This document shows positions 50,902 to 62,285 of a stretch of DNA of 64,000 nt, one piece after another. The first letter of the stretch is position 1. Each line of letters starts with the position of its first letter. This DNA comes from Amphirosellinia nigrospora. Its lineage: Eukaryota; Ascomycota; Sordariomycetes; Xylariales; Xylariaceae. The position numbers were made by a program, and so were the translations under genes. The notes under the pieces were generated by a model, which was not told the origin of the DNA, made no database searches, and saw only the letters and a program-made list of their open reading frames with translations. The stretch covers positions 987,501 to 1,051,500 of the forward strand of contig SCHM01000008.1 of NCBI GenBank assembly GCA_004123355.1. Direction: 5' to 3'.

Positions 50902-52593
50902 ATGACCACTCCCACCGTGGCAGAAGTCGAATGGGCGTCCGAGTACATGGCGACCCAGATTACCAGCGGCATAAACAACAATGGCTCCGACGAACGAGCA
51001 AGGAACCCCGACCCAGGGTCGCGGGAGATCACAGTCGACGAAATAACAGATCCCGTTCACTCATCCGTACAGCCCGAGTATCCAACGGGCGCCAAATTCT
51101 GGCTCGTAATGCTCACTATGGGTGCTGCTCTCATCCTCGCCAGCGTTGACATGAACATCGTCGCCACTGCGGTGCCCAGCATCACGGATCACTTCCATAC
51201 CGTTGCCGACGTCGGTTGGTATTCATCCGCCTTCAGGCTTACCGTTTGCGCTTTCCAGTTCTTCTTTGGCAAGGCGTACTCGCTTTTCTCCGTCAAACGC
51301 CTCTTCTTAATTGCCAACGCTATCTCTATAGCAGGGTCGTTGCTCTGTGGGACCGCTGCCACATCTGCCATGCTTGTCGTCGGGAGGGCTGTGACTGGTG
51401 TCGGCTCAGCCGGAATATTTTCGGGCTGCTTGGTCATCCTTGTGCAGTCGATACCCTTGCACCGACGGCCGATATTTCTCGGGGTAATGGGTGGTATCGA
51501 AGGCGTAGCTACTCTAGCCGCGCCCCTTCTCGGTGGCGCTCTCACTCAGACTCTTGGGTGGCGGTGGTGTTTTTATATCCATCCGCCCGTCGGAGCCCTC
51601 ACATTACTATTGACCATGTGCTGTTTCTCAGATACGCCGAAATCCGGCACCATCGCCCGCATGACGTTTAAACAGAAAACTCTAGAGCTGGATCTATTAA
51701 GTAACCTACTTTTCCTGCCCTCTTTGACAAGCCTATTTCTCGCATTATCGTGGGCCGGCACAAAGTATCCTTGGGGTAGTGCTAAAGTGATCGGGCCTCT
51801 CGTCGCATTTGTCGCCCTCCTTGCTGGTTTTATTTACAATCAATTCCGGCGCGGCGACAACGCCGCCATCCCTCCGCGCGTCATCAAGCATCGCACTGTC
51901 ATCGCCGGTTTTCTTTTCATCACGTTTGCGAACAGCACAGGCAACGTCCTTGAATACTACCTGCCTACTTATTATCAAACCGTACGTGGATACTCGCCGG
52001 CTAGGAGTGGTTATATGATGTTCCCCATCATCATTGGTGCCATCGTCGGCTCGCTCATCCACGGCGCCGGCACAAGTGCCTTCGGCCATTACGCGCCATT
52101 CATGCTCTTCGCATCCATCATAATGCCTGTTGCATCGGGTCTTATAACTACCTTCAAGGTTGATACCAGCGTTGTTAAACTCATCCTGTACACTGCTTTG
52201 TCGGGACTTGCTTATGGTATCGGCTTCTCAGGGCCGCAGAATGCCGTGCAGACAGTGCTACCTGCGGATGACGTCCCGCTCGGGTTATCTATCATGCTAT
52301 TTGCGCAATCCTTTGGCCCTGCTGTGGCTGTCGCCATAGCACAAGTCATTTTCACAAACCAACTCTGGACAAACCTCCGTGACGTCGTCCCCGGCCTGAG
52401 TCAGACGATGATCGAGAACAACGGTCTTAGCGAGATCGTGAAGAGCGTGTCGCTAGCCCGAGCAGGAGATGTTCTCGAAGGGATTGACGAGAGCATCACC
52501 ACGACGTGGTATCTAGTAGTTGCGCTGGCTTCTGCAACAATTATTGGAAGTCTGACAATAGAGTGGCGATCCGTCAAGTCGAAGCGTGCCTAA
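50902..52593 (+). CDS. MFS transporter, DHA2 (14-TM drug:H+ antiporter) type
   Basis: One intact frame of 563 aa without introns. The cytosolic N-terminus is about 70 residues, then about 14 hydrophobic segments. Family motifs: ASVDMNIVATAVPSITD in TM1 (motif D1 type), WYSSAFRLT, GRAVTGVGSAGIFSG (motif B type), GIEGVATLAAPLLGGALT followed by WRWCFYI (motif C). Such transporters export toxic or secondary metabolites across the plasma membrane. With the PKS, trans-enoyl reductase and oxygenases nearby, export of the cluster product is a plausible role. The start at 50902 is the first ATG and fits family length. Confidence 0.9.
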   Translation: MTTPTVAEVEWASEYMATQITSGINNNGSDERARNPDPGSREITVDEITDPVHSSVQPEYPTGAKFWLVMLTMGAALILASVDMNIVATAVPSITDHFHTVADVGWYSSAFRLTVCAFQFFFGKAYSLFSVKRLFLIANAISIAGSLLCGTAATSAMLVVGRAVTGVGSAGIFSGCLVILVQSIPLHRRPIFLGVMGGIEGVATLAAPLLGGALTQTLGWRWCFYIHPPVGALTLLLTMCCFSDTPKSGTIARMTFKQKTLELDLLSNLLFLPSLTSLFLALSWAGTKYPWGSAKVIGPLVAFVALLAGFIYNQFRRGDNAAIPPRVIKHRTVIAGFLFITFANSTGNVLEYYLPTYYQTVRGYSPARSGYMMFPIIIGAIVGSLIHGAGTSAFGHYAPFMLFASIIMPVASGLITTFKVDTSVVKLILYTALSGLAYGIGFSGPQNAVQTVLPADDVPLGLSIMLFAQSFGPAVAVAIAQVIFTNQLWTNLRDVVPGLSQTMIENNGLSEIVKSVSLARAGDVLEGIDESITTTWYLVVALASATIIGSLTIEWRSVKSKRA

Positions 52594-55290
52594 GTAGTTG
52601 AATAGTGCTTAGTACCATGAACCTAGTAGATAGTACGCAATAGACACATGTTGCAAGGGCTCCAGATCTATTCTTGTGGCATCGTGGGGGCTATATGACT
52701 ATGTATAGAAATCTCTTTGTGTGTATGCTTGTGCCTCGTGGCACTTGGTGACAGAGAGTTTGGTAATGTTCAAAGGTAATGCCGGTGAGCAAGGAGGTGT
52801 AGCCCCCGAGGCTTCAGAAGGTAGCGATGATGATGCGAGGACGGCGTTAAAATGCATGACAATGGACTTATCTAAGGTTAGTTAACTACAGTAGAAACGA
52901 GAGCCTAGTTTGATATCAACTATCTCAGGGGCCGCTTAGTCCCAGATACGTTCCGATATCACACCCAATGCCTGCCGGCATACGATGTCATCATCCCACC
53001 AGATCTATAGCATGAAATAGAAATCGAAGTGATCCTCTCCGCTCAACTCACTCCTATTCACGCACTCCTTAAGGAGGTAGCTTAGCTCGGCCCCAGGTGA
53101 TCCGATTGTTGCAGAGCTCACATCCTCTTGAAAGTGGAGATTCTAAGGTTTATTGTCTTTTAAGGGCAATGAACCGTTCGCGATACGAATTAAGTGACAC
53201 CTTTGACGAGGGGTGACAGCTTCCTCGTCGATGTACACTCGCATATAGCTGGCCCATGTGGAAAAGGTCGTAGGGAGGGGAAGTTCAATTGTATCAGATC
53301 TGCCAACCTGACCGTTGCTAGCTAGTCGAGGTGTATTTCTATCTAGTGCCCTATATAAAAGGCCTTCTAGATGCCTGAATAGAGTCACTACGCTGAAAAG
53401 TCTACGGTGTTGATATCGCGGTATCATTGTGAAGGCAGAATAGGATATTGAAATTCTCTCGCAGACCCTGTATGCTCGCGGGCATAGTACTTACAATATA
53501 GCCCATAGCCCGAGTCACGGCTATTATTATACTTTTGCCGGCCGTGGGGAGGAGAAGCAAGATTGTCCCCAGCAATAGTTACGGACCGTGATATATGAAT
53601 CGTCGATCGATTCGACTATCACTTCGCCGATCTGGGGCTTTGAGCTATTTCACTAGCGGGGAAATCTTCATCTCGACCTGGAATAGGGGTAGCTCGGTAT
53701 ATGTGTTGCAGGTTCATATTCGGGGGTCTGGGGTCCCTGGCCATCCCAGCCATGACAATATATTCTTTGCGTTGCCAGAGCAGGCAGATTGTGAAATAAA
53801 ACTCGGGGATGCCGCCGAAGAAGCCAAAGGAAATCCCTCACACATCTGCGTCAGAAGTCCTGCATAAGTGTTTGAAGCGATCATAAGTAAGATGCCGCCC
53901 GTTATCTTAAAGTAATCAGAGACGGACGCCAACTGAGAGAGGAATTGCGAGGCAAAATTTATGTGGTCTGTGCAAAAAAGCACAACCACCTGAACTTGCC
54001 AAGCCAATTGTTCTTGGCAGAATAAGCCAGCTGAAGTTGAGTGGGTGGGGATGGTAAGCTCTCCCCCATTGGCTTCTTCAGGAAATATTTCTACTTGGTT
54101 TTAGCGATAGCTACCATGTCGCTGGCGAGTACATGTGCTTCATCATCTCACCTAAGTCCTTCCGTGGTCTGCGACACTAGCATCTATTCACAAATACCTT
54201 TGTAACCAACCGATTTATATCCAAAAGACGTGAGCTCGCCTCGGACTTGGCCGACTGTAAAATGTATAAACTCGTCTCGACTCGAGTAAGCGTCAATTGC
54301 CAGGCGACACTGCCGCCGTCCTCCCCGTCGACCAATAACCCGGTGCATGGCGAGCAAGCAGAAGGCTGCCTGACCATCTATACTGTCTACAGCCCGATAT
54401 ACAATGTCTTGACCGTCCTGAGCAGACTGATTCAAGGCAGATTAAAGCTCTGCGAGCCAAGGAAGTCCTGACCTATCAGGTCCACGCGCAGACAGTTATG
54501 TGCGGTGGCTTTTGCGGCCGTCCCGGCGAGGTGCTTCGCGATCGTGAGAGACCGTTTCGCCCAGAGCCTTCTAGCACGTTGACCCAAAACATTCAACGTA
54601 TCTGATGTTATAGCACGACCCGGTTTTAAAGAGATTAGTCTTTGTTGCACAATATATCTGCTTCTCAGTAAATGACTTCCATGATTTAACCCGTTCTCCT
54701 CGAACCAAGAGTGGGCGAATTCACGAAGCCTTGAGTATGGGTGCATCCTTTATCGATAAGCCAGACAGAACTATGTCATGATAAAATTGGAATTGCGATA
54801 GTCCTGTTGTCTCTCCGGCCCGGGCCTGACTTTGCTAGCCATCCGGCCCGGCTTGACGAGCTTTGACCTTAATGCTTACACAACTCTACAGCTTACCCGT
54901 ATCCCCTACCCAGTCCCTTAGTGGCGGTCAGAGATTATACCATGTACGGTTATCTCTAAGGCTTCTCGGTGCGGCGCCCGAGCGTCATCATTTCGGTACC
55001 CAAATGCGTATATCCGGAATGCAACCGGCAATCCTTTTGGAAAATGGCCGGGTTCCACTACGGGCACCGGAATTCTGATGGCTTCACAGGATCAGTATCC
55101 CGCTCGCGTTTTTCGGTGTTCGGCGCTACGAAGCATTATAAGCGAGGTCATCACGTTTTACCGATTTCCATGTGAGATCACTTCTGGGATTCACTAGTTA
55201 ACAACGCACTACTACTTTCAACTCAATAATTGTCATTTCGACTCGGAAAATACAAAACGACTTTGATCTGGGCATATAGAAAACGACTCA
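52594..55290. other. Long stretch without a supported gene
   Basis: Several open frames exist (minus 53143-53427, plus 53595-53867, minus 54177-54746 in two frames), but none has a domain I recognise. The minus-strand frames at 54177-54746 adjoin with a one-base frame change, as in the true genes of this window, so a short gene or a gene remnant there is possible. The last 300 bp form the upstream region of the trans-enoyl reductase, with an imperfect palindrome TTCGG-TAC-CCAAA near 54993. Confidence 0.4.
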
Positions 55291-56477
55291 ATGGGCTCTC
55301 TATCATCACCCCGTTCCACTCCTCAGCGCCGCAGGGCCATTATCTGCGAAGATGTAGGGAAATTGACGATACAAAATGACCGCCCGATGCCCGTGCTGGA
55401 ACCTGACACGGCAATTGTGAAAGTCCTTGCCGTTGGGCTCAATCCTCACGACATAAAGGGGCTAGATTACAGCGCAGCCCCTGGAGCTGTGCATGGAGGA
55501 GACTTTTGCGGCACCATCGTCGCACTAGGGGAGAAAGCAGCTGCCGAAGGGCGGTTTGCGGTGGGCGATCGTGTGGCTGGGCTAGTTCAAGGCGAGAACA
55601 AGCTAGCGGTAGAGAAGGGTGCTTTTGCAGATTACATCGAGGTCACACCCCACACCATGGTGAAGGTCCCGGACAGCATGAGCGACGAAGAGGCAGCTAC
55701 GTTAGGTGTCGGCATCGCAACCTCAACTTTTGGTCTCTACAAGGAGCTGAATATCCCTGGAGGCATGCAGCGACTTACTACGGCCGCCGACGACCTGGAC
55801 GAGAAGGATCGAGAGTTCGTTCTGGTTGCAGGAGGCAGCACAGCGACAGGAACGAGGACTCTACAACTGCTGAAACTGTAAGCTTGTGTTGCGTGCGTAA
55901 CCCCGTCTCGCGCGGGCCGCTTGCTAACGATTATTTCCCAATTTCTAGGGCTGGGTTTCGCCCCATTGCCACAAGCTCCCCTGCCAATTTCGACCTATGT
56001 TTGAGGTACGGCGCTGAGAAGGTGTTTGATTATCGCAGCCCGACATGCGCGGCCGATATTCGCGCCTACACAGGCAACGAGCTGGAGTATGCTTTTGATT
56101 GCATCGCAGAAGCAGAAACTACACAGCTATGCTACAGTGCCATAGGCCGAGCTGGAGGGCGGTACGTGACCCTCGAGCCCTTCCGTGACTCGGTGGTCAA
56201 GGCCCGCAACTTGACCATTGAGCCGTCTTGGTTCATGGCGACCCAGATCTTCGGTGAAGACATTGCTATGGACGGTGTGTATGCTCGCACGGCCAATCTC
56301 GAAGACCGGGCGTTTGGTACCGAAGCGTTCCAAGTATTCCAAACACTTTTGGACCGCGGCCTTGTCAGTTCCCATCCCGTCAAGTCAATGCCCGGAGGTT
56401 GGGAGGGCGTTATGAAGGGCGTTACAAGCATGCGCAGCGCGCCTCCGTCCGGATTCAAATTAGCTTACAAGGTATGA
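55291..56477 (+). CDS. Trans-acting enoyl reductase, LovC-like (zinc-type MDR family)
   Basis: Exons 55291-55877 and 55949-56477 with one intron (GTAAGC, branch gctaacga, TAG) give 371 aa with no frame break. The N-terminal GroES-like domain has VKVLAVGLNPHDIKGLDY and GGDFCGTIVALG. The nucleotide-binding part has VAGGSTATGTRTLQLLKL, split at its end by the intron, then ATSSPANFDLCLRYGAEKVFDYR, YAFDCI, AIGRAGGRYVTLEPF. This matches stand-alone enoyl reductases (LovC, ApdC, TenC type) that reduce enoyl intermediates for PKS or PKS-NRPS enzymes whose own ER domain is inactive, using NADPH. That fits the PKS starting at 63805. The substrate is not deducible. Confidence 0.85.
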
Positions 56478-56940
56478 GACGGCATGGGAATACATCGGTA
56501 CTTAGACATCACAACCTCCTGTACAAACATTCCCCATGCACGCTTTTTTGCCCATGAATATATTATGATTTAGCGGAATCTATCGGTCTGGAGCTAGCAA
56601 ACTATAAACAACAATGGTTATAATCAAGCATTACGCACACTAGACGGAACGGCAGACCTACTCCAAATATTGATTGCGGGGTTTTCGGTTCTTGGCGGCG
56701 TAACTGCACTCCTAGCGTGCGCCAGCGCTAGTCCCCCATGTGTCTGCCATGTGTTTTGCACCCCACCACTTGTCGCTTATCTGACGTAGCACTACTTTCG
56801 GCCCCCGAATCCGGCCCGAGAAAAACAGCCCGAAACCTTAAAATCGTCATATGCAACGGCAGATCAGCAGTGGAGACAGCGGCACAGCACACTAGGCCCA
56901 TTTCGGCGGAACCCACAGATCACCCACTTCTTGCATACTA
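56478..56940. other. Intergenic, no supported gene
   Basis: Region after the enoyl reductase. It contains a 72-codon plus-strand frame without a domain and one exact copy of the TTCGG-N3-CCGAA palindrome. Confidence 0.5.
56797..56809. promoter_or_regulatory. TTCGG-CCC-CCGAA palindrome (putative Zn2Cys6 site)
   Basis: Exact inverted repeat TTCGG/CCGAA with 3-nt spacer; contains TCG-N5-CGA, the pattern known for AflR-type binuclear-cluster regulators. It lies downstream of the enoyl reductase and far from AsaB-like gene's start, so a promoter role here is weaker than for the other copies. Confidence 0.35.
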
Positions 56941-57127
56941 CAGGTCCCCAGGATGATAATCGTGTAGCGCCGTGCTAAAACTAGAAGAGCAAGAGTACTA
57001 CTACTCACAAGACTGTTATATAAATTCAAGTAGAAAATAGCTGTTGATCAGTCTTAAAGCTTTTTCGCTACTTAATAACCCCTGGTCGATAAGTAGACAT
57101 AGTAAAATTCTTACTAAAAATTCCCTG
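56941..57127. mobile_element. MITE copy 2, right arm deleted (187 bp)
   Basis: Left TIR (CAGGTCCCCAGGATGATAAT...) and interior match copy 1 at 42729, with several transitions. The match stops at ttccctg, where copy 1 continues for about 40 bp into its right TIR. The sequence continues with tatgtac, like the right flank of copy 1 (cctgtatgtac), so a deletion between two short cctg repeats may have removed the right arm. Confidence 0.8.
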
Positions 57128-58395
57128 TATGTACTATGTATACTAAAGATAGATATACGCTAACCATAAATATCCCGCGAATGGTTTTGTTTACGTAATT
57201 ACGAAGTTACAACAAATATTTATACCTCTAATTTAGCCACAACATTGGTACGAAGGCATTGATGCCCACTGACTTCGATGGTGCTAACAATATAGTAAGT
57301 GCGCTTTAGGCTGAAACTCATTGCGAACAGTGTAAGATGCATGTTGATGGGCGGATTTCAACACCATTCGAATGGTTGAAGGCCCCACAACACCATCATC
57401 CAAAACCAAGCAACCGGGACATTAAGTAAACCCGTCTGCGCCCGGGGCAACTCCGCCGTTGTACCGGCTTAGTTAACCCCACAGAATCAACTCAATGCAC
57501 ATAACCGGCCTAGTCCATAGCCAAGCGCACAAGCGGCTGTTATTCTCACATGCGATGAGGATGGAGTTTGATAGATGGGGTGTGGACTTCAATAGATATG
57601 GGCAATGAAAGACGCTCAGCAGTAATGCCATACTTTCAAGAGCCTGTGGCGCATTATACAATATTACAGGAATTGATGTTGTGTTGTATTGCCGAAATAT
57701 ACTGGCAGTGTGTTCACTATACTGTATGTGACTTTATTACAATCCTGCTTTAAACGACGACATCAAGCGCTGGAGTACTTTAACCATATCACTCCTTAGC
57801 TAGTGTCACAAGGGCTCTGTTTGAGGGCTTGGGAATAGCTTCATTCCTTCAGATCTAATAATTGGCTATGGCGTCAAAGGACCTCTTGCTCTCTAGATTC
57901 CTTTCCAGAGGGCTCGGGACCTGACTAGCCTATATATACACAGATTTCGGGCTACCCCAACGGACCTTCGTTGGGCCTGTGTAGCCAATATAACCCAAAA
58001 GGGAACAAATAAACGAGCTGCATCCGAGGGCTGAAAATCCGTGTGACAGCTAGTCCCTTCCGTTTATGGTGGCCAACTCACCGTAGACCTAACTGCCAGA
58101 GATTCTCAACATCTGATTTAGGGAACCGAATTGGAGCAAAGTTATGCTGCTCATCATTACAGGACTTCAACTGGGAATGAAGTGACGCTGGGTGGGTAGG
58201 CGTCAATCAAGTAGCTTGACAAATATATCTTTTCATTCTCAGCTAAAATGAGTGGAATTCGTGATCTACTATGCGCGAGAAAGGAAATAATAACACAGTT
58301 TTCAACCTGGCACGCCTAATCTAAATGTAGCCGGGAGTGGTCTTTCTATGAACACTTCCAAATGCTACAACAATGGTAGTCTTTCATTGAACCAA
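57128..58395. other. Intergenic, no supported gene
   Basis: Only short frames (57473-57661 minus, 57568-57753 plus) without recognisable domains. The stretch ends at the stop of the CmcJ/NvfI-type gene. Confidence 0.5.
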
Positions 58396-59399
58396 CTACT
58401 CATCGAAGAAAGTCAATACTCGGACTTCGATGCTCTCTCGCATATAGTCGTTCAGGTGAGCAGGATCTACAAAGGCAGAGTGCGGGTTCCTCCTCGCCTT
58501 GCCGTCGGTGATTGAGTCGAAGTTCTTGAACAACAATGGCTCATCAGGGCGCTGGGCATACTTATAGTACCACACGTGGTCTGGGTTTGGCTTGCAGGCT
58601 CCCTTCTCATCAATGATGTCACCGGGATAGACCATTGTTACCGGAACAATATCCGAATCAGGCACGCTGCGCGCGTCAACGACAGCAAAAGGATCCTTCA
58701 AGATGGTTTTAATAGGGCGCCAGACCTATAGAAGTCACAGTAAGCAATCATGCCCTTCAAATAAATTTTGAGTAAATCGCGGTATTATGTTTATGCTTAC
58801 GTTGATGATCTGATATCGTTCTTCAAAAGTTCTTCCGCCTCATCGGGAAAGTACCTTTTGACTCGGTTCGGTGCGTCCTTGTAAGTCTGGTCGACGTGAG
58901 CGTTGTATGTTGGGCCACGACCAGGCACAGTTCCATCCGCGGCCTCCTTGGGCTGACGGCGGACTACGTGGTTGAACACGAACGTTCGCGAGGCTCCAGT
59001 GACATCCTTGACGAGCTGTTCGGTTTCAGGGTAGTATTCCGCCTTGATCTTTTCGGGATCATCGAAATCCTTCTCCTTGCTTTCGTGCTTGACATATTCG
59101 AAGCCGTAAGTGTCAAGAGGATATTTATCCACCTCTCCGGAGATGTCATGTACAGTAACGGGCAACTTTTTCATGGGTCCGAGGACCGTGCCTGGGCGAC
59201 TAGGGCTCTTAGAATCATATATCAACCGGCTGTGGCTGAGAGAAACTTACCCCATATGAAAAGGGGCCGGTGTGCCTTCAAGGGCAAAATACATCATTTC
59301 GCAAGCAACATCGTGCTTGTCAGTTTTTGGCTGAGCGAACGTTGAGCCGCCGAGGCTGGAGGGAATGCCCGGAGCACGTTGAGTAGAAACAGTAGCCAT
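58396..59399 (-). CDS. CmcJ/NvfI-type (AsaB/GA4-desaturase-like) oxidoreductase
   Basis: Exons 59399-59251, 59205-58801 and 58725-58396; introns 45 nt (ends AAGAG) and 75 nt. Starts MATVSTQRAPGIPSSLGG. Family landmarks: LPVTVHDISG, DKYPLDTYGFEYVKHESKEK, IKAEYYPETEQLVKDVTGAS, FVFNHVVRR, putative iron-ligand motif HVDQTY, NVWRPIKTILKDPFAVVDAR, PNPDHVWYYKYAQRPDEPLL, HSAFVDP, RESIEVRVLTFFDE. One missing base near 58819 (GAAGAACG) restores the frame just before intron 2; then 294 aa. Members act on secondary metabolites: CmcJ in cephamycin methoxylation, AsaB in aspergillic-acid-type clusters, NvfI as an iron/2OG oxygenase. Here it probably oxidises the polyketide product. A TTCGG-GGC-CCGAA site lies 366 bp upstream. 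Confidence 0.8.
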
Positions 59400-59999
59400 G
59401 ATTGAAGATATTTGGAGAAACGTTTGTTTAGTTATCCTTGTGAGATGAGATGATGGTACCCTCTGAGCTCAATGAGGTCTATATATGCACTATTCCCTTC
59501 CGAATGCCCGCGGGCCGCTACTACTATAGGCTGACATCCTCCGTAAGACATGTGGGCCGGTGCCCGTTGTATCACTTCCGGGGCTTAGTGTTTCGGGGTG
59601 AGAAACGGTACCGATCCCGCTAACTACAAAGCGCTAGCGCTGTAGATCGTACGATACAAACCGCCCGCTTACTGTTGCATTTTGGCCCCGGATAACAGAG
59701 CTGCTAGAGTACCGTTGTGGACAGTCGTTGTGGTCAAGCTGGCTTTGGGGCCGCGTGTTTCGACTTCGGGGCCCGAATGTCCATTATGGGTATTGACTAT
59801 GACCTAGGTGTTACGAAACCAGCCCGACGGGCTTCGCGAAAGATAATGCCAGCCAGAGAAACTTGACAAGGGATATGGCTAGATGGAGGCAAGCCACAAA
59901 AGAACCCATTGAATCTCTAAGTCGCTGCGCCACTCAGCCACCGTAAAGCCCCCTGCATCTCTCGAGTCGCCAGCGAACCTCATGATCACCACATATGTA
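59400..59999. promoter_or_regulatory. Promoter region of the CmcJ/NvfI-type gene
   Basis: No gene. Contains an exact palindrome (59765-59777), an inverted CGG-TA-CCG near 59610, and a short tRNA-like patch rejected below. Ends where MITE copy 3 begins. Confidence 0.45.
59765..59777. promoter_or_regulatory. TTCGG-GGC-CCGAA palindrome (putative Zn2Cys6 site)
   Basis: Exact inverted repeat with 3-nt spacer, 366 bp upstream of the CmcJ/NvfI-type gene. Same arrangement as 63463 and 56797. It contains TCG-N5-CGA. Confidence 0.45.
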
Positions 60000-60254
60000 T
60001 AGGTCTCCGGAACAATAATCAATAGCGCCGCGCTAGGGCTTGTACTAGCAAGGTAGATTTAATACGGAATTCGAAGAACGTATGTAAATCTACTTGCTGA
60101 ATAGGGGTAGTTAAGTACTTACGAAAAGTGTTTCGATACTAATTAGCAGCGAAGTTTCTACCTCAATCGTATAATAAATAGCCTTATGGATTAACAGTAT
60201 TCTTGCTTTGTTAGTATTAAGCACGACGCGATTGACTATCATCCTAGGGACCTG
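60000..60254. mobile_element. MITE copy 3, complete but diverged, reverse orientation (255 bp)
   Basis: TA on both sides. Starts TAGGTCTCCGGAACAATAAT (first base C-to-T) and ends ATCATCCTAGGGACCTG. Read backwards it follows copy 1 along its length: GCGCTAGGGCTTGTACT, TCTACTT..AGGGG.., ATAGCCTTATGG, AGTATTCTTGCTTTGTTAGT and AAGCACGACGCG all have counterparts. Divergence is far larger than between copies 1 and 2, so this is an older insertion of the same family. Confidence 0.75.
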
Positions 60255-62285
60255 TATACCACAATCATTCCCATTACGTAACAAGGCTTCGTGCAGAGAG
60301 CTTTGAGTAGATTCAATTTGACTAATAATCATCTAATATGGAGGCAAAGATGTTATGAAGATCTATCTTCTCTATCTCCACCTTGTATTATCCTATAGCT
60401 TCGCAGACCTCCGTAGACTTGCGATCCGGAGTTTGCCTGTTTCGGTGATCGATCTCGGTCTTTAGTAAAGGCCGGAGACTTGTAAGATTCGTACGACCTT
60501 GTCAGCTTCGTATTCAGCCCATAGACGAGATTCATGTGGCGCATAGATGAAATAGTTAAAACCACTTCAACGATCAGTTTAATGATACAATCTTTTCTAG
60601 AGTTCTGAGGGAACTACGCCTGAGGGTTACTATCGTGACAAGCCCCTAGAGGTCCATCATACCATACGGGTACATCACCAGGAACGGTGTCAAGCATAGC
60701 CCCTTATGCAACGTAATGGCTTGTGGCCCACACACACTTTATACATTCACACCACCAACAGAATCAGCAGGGGTGCTTAAACGTTGGAAGAACGCCCCAG
60801 AGGAGAACGGAGAATGTAGGAAATGTATTCCCAGCCCAATAGCAGGAGGGAAGCCACCTACCTATCGTGGGGCTAAAGCTATGTATAAAAGGCCAGGAGA
60901 TTCCGAGCTATGAGTAAGAAGACTTTGGATCTTGAGACCCCTTAAGAATTATCGTTGAAAGTGAATACTCTTTCAAGCTCTTGCCATATGCTCTGGTCAA
61001 ATATCAACTGATAACCAACCACTACACAAACCCCCTGAGGCACCTCTACTTAGGGGTACCTTTGTATAATCGTTACATCAGGATCAGGGGAGATACATAA
61101 AACGGACTTATGTTATCAGGGTACTTCCGGATCGCCGCAGATCCTCGCAATGAATGAGTAATCAATCGAGCCACGTGGAGAGTTGTTAACACGTGGGAAA
61201 TTGCCACCACGTGGAAAGTTCTCACCACGTGGAAAGTTGCCAAGAAAGACAGCCCCCGCATTAAGGATATTTGGCATGAGACTTCTAGAGATCAATATAA
61301 TTATTACGTACTCAAACCTTAACTCACAAGTATTCTCATGATACTTATACTCTCCGATAAAAAGCCTCAACAATAGTCGTGTTTCAATATCTAACTAGCT
61401 AACACTAATTTGACGAAAGATGGATAGCTTGCTCGGACCCTTGTCAACCCGATCTGATACTTGATGCTGTGAAGGACATACAAATGCGCGATAGACTTAT
61501 CTAGTAGGATCGATTGAACTTATCACAGGCCCTAAGCGGTGCCAATAGTAAACTATTGCAGCAAAGGCATTTCGCATTTTTACCCAATATAGATTATCCT
61601 TTGGTCAATTTCGTGGCTGAGACATAAACATAATAGTATAATAGCATTGGTTAGAATAGCCTCAACCCTTCCCGAGGAGTCAAATTCTCGGAGTCCTGCG
61701 AGGAGGAAAGGCTTTTGGAATTTTCTTATACATTAAATGCACAGACGAGGCTATATTGAAGTCAGATTTAGAAAATTATAGACCCTACAAACCCCCAAAC
61801 TTCTTCCCTGAATGGTACTTCAAGTTCTAAGGACTTGAGCATAAGCGTTTATCATAGCTAATCACGACCCATAGAAGAAAAATGCGCCTTCATCGTAAAA
61901 TCTCAAGACGTGTTTTGTTTGTGCTCAAAGTGAAGTTCTCGACAAGGAAGAGTAATATTCCAATGATACAACAGATTCAAGGAGCACACAGCACCTGTAC
62001 GGACCACCATGGTCATCTAGGCGCCTGCTTCGCTAGTTGATAGTAGTAAGCTTTCATATTTGACTCTACAAGAACTTGCAAAATGTATGAGAAACACTGG
62101 TAAAATGCAACGTGTTATATTGAACTATGTTGAGATGGAGATATTGATCGTACAGCGCGTCCACGTAGGAAAACCAAAGGAAATTGGCGCCCCGCGCCAC
62201 AAGCTCTAGGCTATAGGATGGTCACATTTCGCAATGACGCCAACAAAGGCATATAAAGGTCTCTAGCCCTAGTTATAAAAACTGT
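60255..62285. other. Long stretch without a supported gene
   Basis: About 2 kb with short frames only. The notable structure is the 18-bp CACGTG array at 61172-61231; a minus-strand frame of 85 codons over it (NFPRG repeats) is produced by the array and is not a convincing gene. The right end adjoins the stop of the 2OG oxygenase. Confidence 0.5.
61172..61231. repeat. Four CACGTG motifs at exact 18-bp spacing
   Basis: CACGTG at 61172, 61190, 61208 and 61226, inside an 18-bp direct repeat whose unit is close to ccacgtggaaagttctca. CACGTG is the core site of bHLH regulators (Pho4, Cbf1, SREBP types). The spacers are less conserved than the cores. Confidence 0.6.

Noticed and set aside
54177-54746. 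Two adjacent minus-strand frames (104 and 83 codons)
   Set aside because: They could form a small gene with one lost base, but no domain, start context or intron supports it.
55506-55948. Arg-rich plus-strand frame leading into exon 2 of the enoyl reductase
   Set aside because: Shadow of exon 1 read through the intron; the spliced gene explains the region.
59905-59955. tRNA-like ggtggctgagtgg on the minus strand
   Set aside because: No anticodon stem pairs and no T-arm follows.
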